The notes beneath the pieces are model-generated. The model ran no database searches, was not told the origin of the DNA, and saw nothing but the letters and a program-made list of their open reading frames with translations. Shown in pieces: positions 47,552 through 57,517 of a DNA stretch of 64,000 bases. Numbering within the stretch: the first letter of the stretch is position 1; every line of letters begins with the position of its first letter. Source of the stretch: Platynereis dumerilii (taxonomy: Eukaryota; Annelida; Polychaeta; Phyllodocida; Nereididae); contig JAPTHN010000003.1 in the NCBI GenBank assembly GCA_026936325.1, positions 81,271,006 to 81,335,005 of the forward strand, read 5' to 3'. The position numbers and the translations under genes were made by a program.

Positions 47552-50345
47552 TTTGATTACCATGGGATTCTGCTCATTCACAGTTAGCAGTGAGGGATCA
47601 ATGCATTGTATGATTTGCTACGAGTGATATACCTTAGCTGTGTGATGTTCTGTTGTCCCTAAACCGATCAGATTAAGCAAAAATTCTGTGTATTTAGTGT
47701 GTGTAGAGTCTTAGAATCACGTACTAATTAAGTCACCTGTAAGCACTGACTGGGCCATCGGTATCTATGTTTGACAGAAATTCCATTACAACCATCCATT
47801 GTTACATTACAGTGTCTTCTCCTGTTAATTTGTCTGCAATAATGCAAAAATACAGGACATGAAGCAGTAAGCCATCAATCCTCAGCCTCAACCTTGACTG
47901 GTGAGACAAATACGTGCCTGACTTTTGTTTCTGACATCTTCTTAACAATGTCATTACTGTTAGACAAGTTTGGTAAGTATTGCTGCTGCAATACTCCATA
48001 CCATCACTGCCATGTTCTTTACTTCTTGTCACTCAAGTTTTGAAGTAGAGAGGGGGTTAATTGATATTTAAGATGTACTTCAATGGACAAGCAGTGGAAC
48101 TCCCACTTTCCAAAATCCCTTAAGTGGCAGATATCTCCTAACCTGACTCAAAGTTTACCAAACTCCTTCCGCTGTTTTTTCTTTGTTTCTGTATAAGTGC
48201 TCTACGTGACTTGAACCACATACATGCATGCATTCTCTACACGCTTCTTGGAACATCACCTACTTCCCGGTCTCAAAGTAAACCCAAGAAGACCAATTTA
48301 GCGAGAAATTATAATGCCAGCAATAGAAATACGGAAGCTGATTTATTTCAGATTTGTTCTTGTCACCTTATGCAGCCATTTGATCCTCCAATTAACATAG
48401 AAAATGGACACAAAATTTGTCTCACTAAAAATGCAAAGTTACTGTGAGGGATAAACACAGTGTTGACAGATGGAATAGAGAGTAAATCTTAATAGGTGTG
48501 TGGGTTTTAGGAAGAAGATATGTGATAATTATATAAAGAAAAAGAAGAATAAAAGAAGACCGGCTGAAGTATTTGAAATTATATGGAAAAAAATCCATTC
48601 AATGAAGAAGTTACAGGTTGTACTCTGAATTTCTGCATGACCTATATACACATACATCTCCATATCACACTGAAGGTGTGCATTATATTCTTAATGAAAA
48701 TCCAGTTTCCTCCTTCTTATGTAGTCATTGATATATAATGATTAATTGTTCACTGGAACTTGCTTTTTTGGCATAACGTTTCAGCCTCTCAGCTAGAGGC
48801 CTTGTTCACATGTGAATGGAACACAGGATGGCTTCTTGTGTTTGGTGTTGTTAACACTCAGGAGTTGATTGTACACAGGGGGGAGTTGGTAGCCTTGGTC
48901 ACGGTTCATGTCGGGGTGTTGTTGCCTGATGTGTATGGAAATCAGCAAGAAATAAACATTTCCTCGAAGTGCAACAAGACATAATCGGTTTACAACCATA
49001 ATAGTTAAAATATATTTAACAAATTACACTTATGAATTCAGATGGGAACCCTGTAAATATCAGGAATGGCCTATACCTTAGTCTGTGATCATACTATTTT
49101 TTCACACGGTTTGGCAGCCAATGATCGACTGGCATAACTTTTTGTCACAGAATGGATAAAAAAGACTATTACAGTACAGTGGATATTTCAGAGAAACATT
49201 GCCATTTTCATCAATGGTTTTTCACCAAATTTGTCAATAAAATTGATATACTAGATATCTAGTCGAGGCTTTGGCAAAATGCAGGTCAGTATGGTGAAAG
49301 CTTTGGGAAAAGACTGCATTGTCAATAGTTTGGAATTTGTGCTTAAAAAGATAAGAATAGTCAACCATTCAGGCCTTGTCAAGGCGCTGCATGGTCTTTC
49401 ACAACTGTCAATGACTAAGGTGCTGACAAAAACATGCCAGAACATGTGCTCGAGCAGTCAATTCTTTCCGTTGTAACAGTATTGGCTATTCATTTGAAAT
49501 ATTGTCCAAAATTACCAAATTCAGAAAGGAAACTATGTTGCTGAGAGAAACTGCATGACCGATGTAAACTTTTGAAATTAGCCAGCAACCAAAGGTCTAA
49601 AGGAATCAGAGAAAAGTGTATACACTGTACCTTTTCTGTTCTGATATATATGTACTTGTTTGATTACTGTTTTTGAGACCAACAATTCAGCAGCACATTG
49701 ATATATTATCAGAATTAAAGAATAGAGAGTAACGCTGGGACTGGGAACACTTAGTATCATGCAAGTAGGTCATTTTGGCGGAATTGGAGAAAAATACCTT
49801 TGTGTTGCAATGGCGTGGGGAGAGCAAATAATACTTGTAACTGACACATTTGTAGTACAGTACTTCACAGTGATGCTAGAATGTCTGACTGGTTGTTTGA
49901 AGTATTCAGCTAAGAAATTCAGCATGTCGCATACTGCATGCCCATATATTCTTCGTATAAAACAAAACCATTATTATATATACATCCATTGTAAACATAT
50001 TTATTCAAACATAGAGGTTTAATCATCAGATCGCAGGGTTGTTTAAATGACTAGTTACCTTATGATGAGTGCTCATTAGGGTTTGATGAAAGCCTTGGTG
50101 GATTTAAGTTAACAATGACATAACTGCTATTTTGCAATCAATTTATCATGGTGATCAAATGAATTCAATAATACTGTTTCTCAATGTGTTCTATTAAAAA
50201 TACTATAGCAGAAAAAAACAGCAGAAATCAAAAATTTCAACTTCAAAAGTTTTGTAAAAGGAAATCACCTGGTAACATGCATATCAAAGCTGCAAAATTT
50301 GATTGTCACTGATGGACGAAGTTTGCAAGGGAGAATGTTTAAGTA

Positions 50346-51271
50346 CGAGGGGCGTTCAGAAAGTTCGAGACTTTTTTTTGTATGGACACTTATTTTCAAT
50401 CTGGAACTATGATATTTTTACAGGATAAAATTCAGCATATTTGGAATGGATTTCCAATATTTTGGACAATTTCGACATTTTAAAGTCATTCTGTGGTTGC
50501 CATGGAAACTGAATGTTCAGCTAGTTGGGGCAGGTAATACTGAAACCAAGAAATCCAACAAAATTGTGACTGTGAGAGACTTCTCTCTATCATTTGTATT
50601 AGTGAGATTGACAATATTTGACACAAGAAATATGATATTAGCTTCTAGATATACTTTCAAGACACCAAATGTGTGTATTCTTACACTGAACCCATGTAGG
50701 AAGGCCCTCCTGCACTTCAGATTCGACTGGGGAAATTCAGGGGCAAGGGTGTGTTTCCCTGACCACATAAGGACTTGTGAAAGCACGCATTCACTGGTAT
50801 GAACAAGATGTACCCAAATGGACAGCATTATCCATCCCACCTATTCCTGTGACATGTTGCTTTACATTAGTTCTAGTTTTCCCTTATTTTAGGGCTAGAG
50901 TTTCATGCACTGGAGGAGTGAAGGCTTTCGATGACCGGAATGCTTTCAAATAACTTTGTCTGTGTGGAGGACTTCGAGGAACGTTTACTTCAATGGGTCA
51001 GGTGTATGAATTAATGGTGTATGAATTAATCTTGTGTCAAATATTATCAAACTCACTAATACAAGTGATATAGAAAGGTCTCTCACAGCCAAAATTCATT
51101 GGCTTTCTTGGTTTCAGTATAACCTGCCCCGACTTGCTGAACTTTCAGTTTCCTTGGCAACCACAGAATTACTTTGAAATGTCTAAATTGTCCAAAACTT
51201 ATGCTGAATTTTATCCTGTGAAAAAAAGTGTCCATATAAAAAAAAGGCTCGAACTTTCTGAACGCCCCTCG
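50346..51271. mobile_element. 926-bp foldback mariner-type element, copy in unit D
   Basis: Same site and same structure as 41735-42732, with TA intact on both sides (50344-50345, 51272-51273). It is slightly shorter through internal deletions. Confidence 0.9.
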
Positions 51272-51330
51272 TATTATGCAAAGTAATAAAATACTTACAA
51301 AAAAAGTAAATTACACGAAACTTAAAAGTA

Positions 51331-51400
51331 GGGGAGACAGGGGCTGGTTGTCACAGGGGCAGGTTGTCACACTGTGTAGAATTTAAACATGCTCTATTTC
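51331..51400. mobile_element. left end of a GGGGAGAC phrase-repeat transposon
   Basis: After TA, the sequence GGGGAGACAGGGGCTGGTTG is followed by two copies of GGGGC.GGTTGTCACA. This is the same plan as the elements at 621 and 1602 with a different phrase. No matching right end is found downstream, so only a stub is left at the junction between unit D and the P450. Confidence 0.6.
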
Positions 51401-51434
51401 TATTTAAAGCCATTGTATATGAAAGTCAGTACAG

Positions 51435-51536
51435 GCATAGAAGTTGACAGTTTGAAGAATCCAGACAGCACTTTCGTGAAGATGGCAAAGAAAATCTTTG
51501 ACCTCTCTCCATTCAGCCCATTCGTGATCATTAACT
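51435..51536 (+). pseudogene. P450 plus copy, exon a (GIEVDSLKNPDS...)
   Basis: Acceptor TACAG precedes GC|ATA GAA GTT and donor GTAAGT follows AAC T. The peptide aligns with the CYP3A segment 'G(V)NIDS..NP', about residue 185-220 of that family. No counterpart of this exon lies in the window for the minus copy. Confidence 0.85.
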
Positions 51537-51807
51537 GTAAGTATACAATTTAGACTGCTCAATTCCAACGGGAACGTTTTTTGTGCGCATTAAGTAACAA
51601 ACTTTTTTTTCTTTTGTGAAGACATGTCATACTTCTTGATTGCAATTTTAACATTACACTACCCGAGTCAAATGTGGAAACAACTTTTTTTATTCCTGCG
51701 TTAATATCTCTGGTTGGCCCCAAACTGAAGGTCTTTCAAAAATTAGGTGGTTATGAATATTTGAACATTTACCTTCTTAAGGATTTTTTCTCATCTGTCT
51801 GTTTCAG

Positions 51808-51890
51808 TCTTCTTCCCATTCCTGAAGGGTGTAGCGAAGAAGATGGGTCTTACGATATTCGCAAAGGATGCCATTGGGTTTTTTTAACAG
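51808..51890 (+). pseudogene. P450 plus copy, exon b with in-frame TAA
   Basis: Same 83-bp length as 63712-63794 on minus. Reads FFPFLKGVAKKMGLTIFAKD and then AIGFF, a stop, and Q; the minus copy has E at the stop position. Acceptor TTTCAG, donor GTACCC. Confidence 0.87.
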
Positions 51891-52459
51891 GTACCCACAG
51901 AGTGATAATTATAAGTTCATGGAATTCATGCTATAAGGTTAGATCGCTTTATTCCTGTACTTACCATGGTGAATAACTATTCTTCAAGCACTAAAAGTAA
52001 AGTAAATATTGATTTTATTATTTGACATCAATCTTGTCTACAGTTTGTCTCACGACATGCGAACTGGTGTTTGGTCTGATTTCTCCTCATCCACTGGTCA
52101 CACAAAGAAATAAACCCACTCAGGGGTAGATGAGCTGATTTGTAATTTGTTTATCACGTTTTTGTGATGTTTTAGTGCTGTTTTTTGTCAGATTTTTTAT
52201 GACGACCGCCCTTGACAGAAATGAGACAGACTGTAAGTCTTTGGCATTACCTTTTGAAAGTCCTTTGACGCCAAAATTGATCAGGATTGACAATTTCCTT
52301 GTCTTATTTCCCCAAAAAATCTTGCCTGACATGCACAATATTTTGGACGGACACCGGCTGACTTCATTTTGTCTGTTTCACACAAACTGGTTTTTCAATG
52401 AATGAAGACGTAGTGCAATACGGTTGCATTATTAAAACTTTTTTCTTAAAAAAAGTCAG

Positions 52460-52616
52460 GTTACAGTCTAGGCCAAGGAAACAAAAAAGACAAGCAAGGG
52501 AGGAAATGCAGATCTACTGCAGTTGATGTTGAATGCTCATAATTTGGAAATCACAGAAGAACAGAGGAAAGAAAATGAGGAATTTGGGGCAACTGATGAG
52601 AAGAATGTCAAAGGAG
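52460..52616 (+). pseudogene. P450 plus copy, exon c with in-frame TAG
   Basis: Same 157-bp length as 61545-61701. Begins VTV, stop, AKETKK where the minus copy has VTIQAMETKK. It then runs open through DLLQLMLNAHNLEITEEQRK to the donor GTAATA. Confidence 0.88.
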
Positions 52617-52645
52617 GTAATAATATGCTACATCAATGGTGACTC

Positions 52646-52822
52646 CTGAGGGGAGGGTTGGTCTAGTGGTAGCGTGCTGGGCTGCCAATCGCTGGGTCCT
52701 GGGTTCGAATCCAGCTCTTGCCGGGTCACCTGCGCCTATGTTGGATGGCTGTTTTAGTCATCCTTTGCCTCATAGCCATATCAAGTGCATAAATACAGGA
52801 CGTAAAGCCCCAAACATCCATT
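52646..52822 (+). mobile_element. tRNA-derived SINE with perfect 15-bp target duplication
   Basis: Flanked by CATCAATGGTGACTC at 52631-52645 and 52823-52837. The body has an A box (TGGTCTAGTGGT, 52659-52670) and B box (GGGTTCGAATCC, 52701-52712) 42 bp apart, as in tRNA promoters for RNA polymerase III. Its 3' part carries ATAAATACAGGACGTAAAGC, a tail motif also seen at 21771, 30867, 39045, 47848 and 56763. It sits in the P450 intron after exon c. The perfect duplication points to a young insertion. Confidence 0.95.
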
Positions 52823-53052
52823 CATCAATGGTGACTCTAAAGAATAATGTGCCACTGCTAAGATAAACATTCACACTAATCAGGTAAATGATGTGTGGAT
52901 TCACTTGACTGATTTATATATTTCATGCATTTAAAATTCCCTTCCGTATTGCTCTGTCAAGAAAAATGATTATCGTTTGAGCTACATTCACTTTTATGAG
53001 AATTTGGGAGTAGGCAAGCCTTACGCATGATGTATTGTGCACCATTTTTCAG

Positions 53053-53213
53053 GACTGAAAATGTCAGAGATCACGGCAAATGGAGTGTTGGTTTTCTTGG
53101 CCGGGTTTGACACCACTTCCATTTTGATGTCCCTGTTACTCTACACTTTGGCTGTTGAACAAGAAATCCAAGAAAAGTTGTTTCAGGAAATCCAAGATGT
53201 TGCTGGTGACAAG
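53053..53213 (+). pseudogene. P450 plus copy, exon d (I-helix AGFDTTS)
   Basis: 161 bp, same as minus exon 60500-60660. Contains the oxygen-activation motif AGFDTTS. Acceptor TTTCAG, donor GTACCA. Confidence 0.93.
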
Positions 53214-53635
53214 GTACCATTATGATGAATCTTTGAAGTTTGAACCTTTGCCAATTGCTTTAATAAGGGTTTCTTGAATGTCAGAATGTTTTGAAATCAG
53301 AAAGAATTTTAAATTCTTTGATTGCAATTTTTATTGCTGCAACTACACCTGTATATTTTGTCAGATTAATGCTATCTTCACAAGTTTCCTATAGACTACA
53401 GTTTTCTGAACCTGATGTAACTGAATCATATGGATATTTTAAAAAGTAAGTTCCTGAAGCAAAGGAGCTAACTCCGAGGTGCTGCAATGTATCATACTGC
53501 AAAGGTGACACTGGCGATTTCCTTCGACTGTGCTATGTGCAAATTGTCCTGGGGCGACCATTTTGATCTTGCCAGATATACTATCTGTTATGAAGTGTAC
53601 TTAACTTAATTAATATTCATTCGCATTTGCTTCAG

Positions 53636-53724
53636 GATGAGGTTGACTACAATGACATCACCAAGATGCCATATTTGGACATGTGCGTCTCAGAAACCTT
53701 GCGTGTTTATCCTCCGGCTCCAAT
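53636..53724 (+). pseudogene. P450 plus copy, exon e (K-helix ETLR)
   Basis: 89 bp, same as minus exon 60130-60218. Reads DEVDYNDITKMPYLDMCVSE and TLRVYPPAPM, which contains the invariant ExxR as E-T-L-R. Donor GTAAGT splits the ATG codon. Confidence 0.93.
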
Positions 53725-53748
53725 GTAAGTCAATTTAACATTGGATAT

Positions 53749-55230
53749 AGTACAACCCAATAAATTTTCCGAAATCCCATGCCCTCAGGAAGATGCCCTC
53801 ACTTCCAACCACTCACATCTCTGCTGAGGCACTCACTTGCACTCTCTTCCATGCCCTTCTTGGGAAACCCCCTACACTACTGTCCTCTGGTGCTAATTAA
53901 ACACAGCAGTGGAAAGTGTTTATTGTTATATTGTTCAATGTCTTGAAATTATGTTGGTACATTAATTCCTCCACTAAAGTCAATTAAATATAAAATTATG
54001 TTATAGATAATTAAACAAATGAACCTTGTCATCAAAAGCAGTTTTAGATATCTTTCATTTATGATCTCTTTGACCAATTTAGAGACATTTTTAAAAATCT
54101 GCATGCACCAAAGTTATATATATGGCAGTAATGAAATATATTTAAACTAAGATATTTTGGATTAATTGGGTATGCTGCAAATGTTGTTAGAATATAATGA
54201 GGATTGTTTTGATTTGGATAATCTATATTCTTTTTTTAAATTCAGTTTGAGAATTTGTGTAATTCAGGTAAAATAACTGTTTTCTTAATGCCAACAATTC
54301 GTTAAAACACATATCAAAGCTTTGCAAGCAGCAGATTTAGCAAAAAATTAGACACAATATAACTTTATTGCAAATATAGATATGGTTATTTCGTTCAGCT
54401 GAGAACATTTTTCGTTAGATAAAATCATAACATAGTATCTTAATTAAAATCACACTTTTTAGAATTAAGATGAGCCTCATAGACTAAATAGTGTATTCCG
54501 ATTTCCGTAAAAGCGTCGATTTAACAAAAAAAATGTTAAAACGGAAGCGGCTCTAGTTATGGTTAAAATTGACTTAGAAACATAATTTTAAAACGTATAT
54601 ATATCATTTACAAGTGGCTGAATGCAATGAATGAAGTTAAAATACTGTATCTTTGATAATAAAACCGGAATTAGCCTGTAAGTTACGATGTTTTGATTTG
54701 CGCGAAAGGTGTGAAAAAAGCAAATGGCTGCTATGTGCCAATTCCAAAGCTTGTTATAAATGTTTGACTCACACAGTGTATACTGTAGAGGTCCATGTTT
54801 CCAAAGGACTACTCACTATATAATTTCCTTTTTTTTAACTGCTGGTATTCACATAACACATTATACATGTATTAAGTGAAGTTGTAATTTAAAATATTCT
54901 TTGAAGGGTTTTAGAAAGTGGAACTACAGCATTAAATAAACCATTTTGATATGTTAGGCACCAAATTATTTGAAGTTTCAAATGTACTTGTGATGTACTC
55001 ACTATGAGTATGAAATTATGTGAATTACAATTAAACAAATTGCTATTAAAGAATCCAGCAGCTGTTAATTGAAGCATATTGCAATAAATGGGGACACAAG
55101 GCAGGGGTAGAGTGGTTTGTTTGCTCAGGAGGGCAAGGGCAAGCAAGGGAGGGCAAAGTAGTGGATGTGCCAGGGAGTATAGGGGAGTGCAAGTGAGGGC
55201 ATCAGCTCGGAAAATTTATTGGGTTGTACT
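53749..55230. mobile_element. 1.48-kb DNA transposon relic in P450 intron
   Basis: AGTACAACCCAATAAATTTT (then CCGA) at the left recurs inverted at the right end, and ATGCCCTCACTT-type blocks follow inside both ends. The flanks are AT-rich and the target duplication is not clear. No transposase recognised. It fills most of the intron between exons e and f and is absent from the matching intron of the minus copy. Confidence 0.8.
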
Positions 55231-55440
55231 GTATATGTGTTCATATATTCTGATATGAATGATTTTTTGTTTGTGGATTGGAAGTAAAAATTTATTTTTA
55301 AAACCAATATGAATGCTATCAATAATGGCTAAACAGGGTGATGTCATTGATTTGTTTCCCTCAGTACCTGGCTGGCACCTTGGACCAGTTGCATCTATCA
55401 ATTTTTAACATGAGTAGATTTTTCATATAATATTTATCAG

Positions 55441-55578
55441 GTTTGACAGAGTGTGTGGAAGAGACGTTACAATTGAAGGAGTGCAATTCAAGAAAGGTGA
55501 TATCATCATGATACCGTCGGTGGTGCTGCACTACGATGAGAAGAGATGGCCAAACCCCGAAGTCTTTGATCCAGAGAG
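55441..55578 (+). pseudogene. P450 plus copy, exon f (FDRVCGRDVTIEG..)
   Basis: 138 bp, same as minus exon 58141-58278. Encodes the beta-sheet region after the K-helix up to the PERF motif, ending W-P-N-P-E-V-F-D-P-E-R. Acceptor TATCAG, donor GTAAAT. Confidence 0.93.
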
Positions 55579-55788
55579 GTAAATAAAATCAACCTTGTGC
55601 AGACGTTTTTTGCTGTTGACGTTTTTACAGTCGTGAAAAGGCTGCATGTTAAGATTCTGTTTGTAGACATAAGTGAATATTCCTAACCCATTTTGGAGAA
55701 GTTTTCTGCAGTAACATTATTTCACACGTGTGTTGGTCCTGTTGGATGACATAAATGCATCAGATTCGTATCAATATCATTATTTTAG

Positions 55789-55951
55789 GTTTACTCCAGA
55801 AGCAAAGAAGAACCGGGGTCCTTTTGACTGGATGCCCTTTGGATACGGCCCAAGGAACTGCATTGGAATGCGACTGGCTCTCCTTGAAGTTAAAGTGGCC
55901 GTCGTTCAGGTCTTGAAGAAACAAAAGTTGGTCACTTGTGAGAAGACCAAA
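55789..55951 (+). pseudogene. P450 plus copy, exon g (haem-binding loop)
   Basis: 163 bp, same as minus exon 57819-57981, with six differences by eye (about 96% identity). Contains FGYGPRNCIGMRLA, a full match to FxxGxRxCxG with the proximal cysteine. Acceptor ATTTTAG, donor GTAAGT. Confidence 0.95.
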
Positions 55952-56043
55952 GTAAGTCGCACAATTAGTGTGTTGTACACTTTAAAACATAATATTAGTA
56001 GTCAACAGATCCTGAATGAAATGCCAATTTTGCTAAATTGCAG

Positions 56044-56118
56044 GTCCCACTGAAATTTGACAAGCTTGCCTTCAAGGTCAAGGAGGGAATTTGGATTAGC
56101 GCAGTGCCAAGAGACTAA
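56044..56118 (+). pseudogene. P450 plus copy, last exon and stop
   Basis: 75 bp, same as minus exon 57443-57517. Reads VPLKFDKLAFKVKEGIWISA then VPRD and TAA at 56116-56118. Confidence 0.93.
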
Positions 56119-56174
56119 ATCGGAATATCTGCGATTGAAAATGCTTTTTGGAGTTTCTCACGTATAAAAGGATA

Positions 56175-56224
56175 GTACTGCCATTTCTGCACCAAGATTT
56201 GGTACTGCCATTTCTGCACCAAGA
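56175..56224. repeat. short tandem duplication in the 3' UTR region
   Basis: The 23-mer starting GTACTGCCATTTCTGCACC occurs at 56175 and 56202, 27 bp apart. Not seen after the minus copy. Confidence 0.85.
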
Positions 56225-56388
56225 GATTTTGCTACTTTTTCACTGGAAATGAAAAATTTATCACATACTCAGGAAATATTTCATTTTGCTTCATTTGTTG
56301 TCAGTTGTATACTGATACGTATTTATACTTTAAAGCAAATAAGAGAAACCAATTCATATTTCAACCAAATCATTGTTTTCTTAATTTG

Positions 56389-56394
56389 AATAAA
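56389..56394 (+). terminator. candidate polyadenylation signal, plus P450 copy
   Basis: AATAAA 271 bp after the stop codon. It is the first canonical signal seen on plus downstream of the last exon. Confidence 0.45.
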
Positions 56395-56399
56395 ATATG

Positions 56400-57340
56400 A
56401 GCTCATAAATGATTACAGCTGGCGAAAATTATACCAGTGTACAGTGCATATTGGCCAAGAAAAATCAGCTGAACTGGTGTAAGTTGATCATATCATGGAA
56501 TCAAAGCTTTTAGCTTATAATGACAGACGCTTTACATTGCAGTTTATTTTAGAATGATCAAATACCAGGCACGTTTGTAATATCCCAGTGGCTGTGTCAT
56601 AGTTGAAACTGAGAATATTGTTTCTTCAAAATGCACCTGTATGTGCAGCATTTAGAATGCACCTGCATGTCTATTAGCCTATCTATATTAGTTGGCAGTT
56701 TCAATCATCCTTCATCTCACTGCTGTGTCTTACTCCTGACTTAATTAGCCTACCAAATGCATCACAATTATAGGATGTAAAGTCCCAATCAACCATTCAG
56801 CCTTAATGTGCACCATCTACTGTACAAACACAGACCTTCTGCATCGTCTGCACCTGCTGGCAAATGCATGCACCAACTGAATCTCCTGCTCCATGCACGT
56901 GGATGCACTTACTGCATCTCCTTGATTGTGGTGATCATTGGTAGTAGAGCAGCATCTCCTCCAAATTTATTTGCACAAATGTTCTCACTTCAAGGAACTC
57001 AAAATTCAGGCTAGCTTAGTCATCATTGCTGTCTCCCCATACCCCAGTATGTGAAAAAATCAGAAAAACCTCAAAGAGTCTTAGAGTTAATCAAATGGAA
57101 AAACATCAATCTTGAATAAAACAAATACTTTTTAAAACTACGGCAAGAGCTTGAATATGTGCATGTGTGTTCTTGACATGCTATTATAAGGAAAGACTGT
57201 TGGAAAATTATGACATAATCTGATCAGATATAAGCAACAACTTTATGTGTGGGAAAAATCACATTTGTATATATAAAGAATGGTATGCGACATCAACGAT
57301 AAGCACAAAATATCACAAAGAAGGAAAATTAAATAAATTA
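56400..57340. other. spacer between the two convergent P450 copies
   Basis: No gene. The segment 56700-56800 resembles the 3' part of the SINE family (TAGGATGTAAAGTCCCAATC, compared with ACAGGACGTAAAGCCCCAAA). The rest is AT-rich and unassigned. Confidence 0.45.
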
Positions 57341-57343
57341 ATG

Positions 57344-57349
57344 TTTATT
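57344..57349 (-). terminator. candidate polyadenylation signal, minus P450 copy
   Basis: AATAAA on minus, 94 bp after the stop codon at 57443. Confidence 0.5.
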
Positions 57350-57442
57350 TTCCATACTACGATAGTAAAGTCTTTGGTACATGTAGATTGCTGCAGAACT
57401 AGAGTGGCAACGGCTTTCCAAACGACCCACTCAGATTCCAGT

Positions 57443-57517
57443 TTAGTCTCTTGGCACAGCGCTGATCCAAATTCCCTCCTTGACCTTGAAGCCAATCTTG
57501 TCAAATTTCAGTGGGAC
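57443..57517 (-). CDS. P450 minus copy, last exon and stop
   Basis: 75 bp, VPLKFDKIGFKVKEGIWISA then VPRD and stop (57443-57445). Acceptor CTTGCAG. Confidence 0.95.
   Translation of the reverse strand, partial: VPLKFDKIGFKVKEGIWISAVPRD

Larger units (their letters stand above)
46976..51330. repeat. macro-repeat unit D, truncated at about 4.4 kb
   Basis: Begins like unit B (GAGTATCGCCCCATCTGGAA at 47050) and then follows unit C (GAAATCAGCAAGAAATAAAC at 48939, ATGCAAGTAGGTCATTTTGG at 49758). It stops within ACTTAAAAGTA at 51330; units A, B and C continue there with ACTGCAACCTGAGTATGAG. The break coincides with the end of a transposon at 51331, after which P450 sequence begins. Confidence 0.85.
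51435..56118 (+). pseudogene. CYP3-clan cytochrome P450, N-terminally truncated, probable pseudogene
   Basis: Eight exons encode roughly the last 320 residues of a CYP3A/thromboxane-synthase-like haem monooxygenase, an ER-membrane enzyme class that oxidises lipophilic substrates with electrons from P450 reductase. In order: GIEVDSLKNPDS (F/G region entry), FFPFLKGVAKKMG, the NADLLQLMLNAH region, I-helix AGFDTTS, K-helix ETLR, PERF, haem loop FGYGPRNCIGMRLA with the cysteine ligand, and the C-terminus ISAVPRD. All junctions are GT-AG. The ~180 N-terminal residues, including the membrane anchor, are absent upstream, where transposon and macro-repeat sequence begins. In-frame stops occur in two consecutive exons: TAA at 51885-51887 against GAA in the inverted copy, and TAG at 52469-52471 against CAG. 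Everything else stays open, so inactivation looks recent. Confidence 0.88.

Noticed and set aside
52659-52712. A box and B box suggesting a tRNA gene
   Set aside because: The rest does not fold as a tRNA and it is flanked by a 15-bp target duplication; it is a tRNA-derived SINE.
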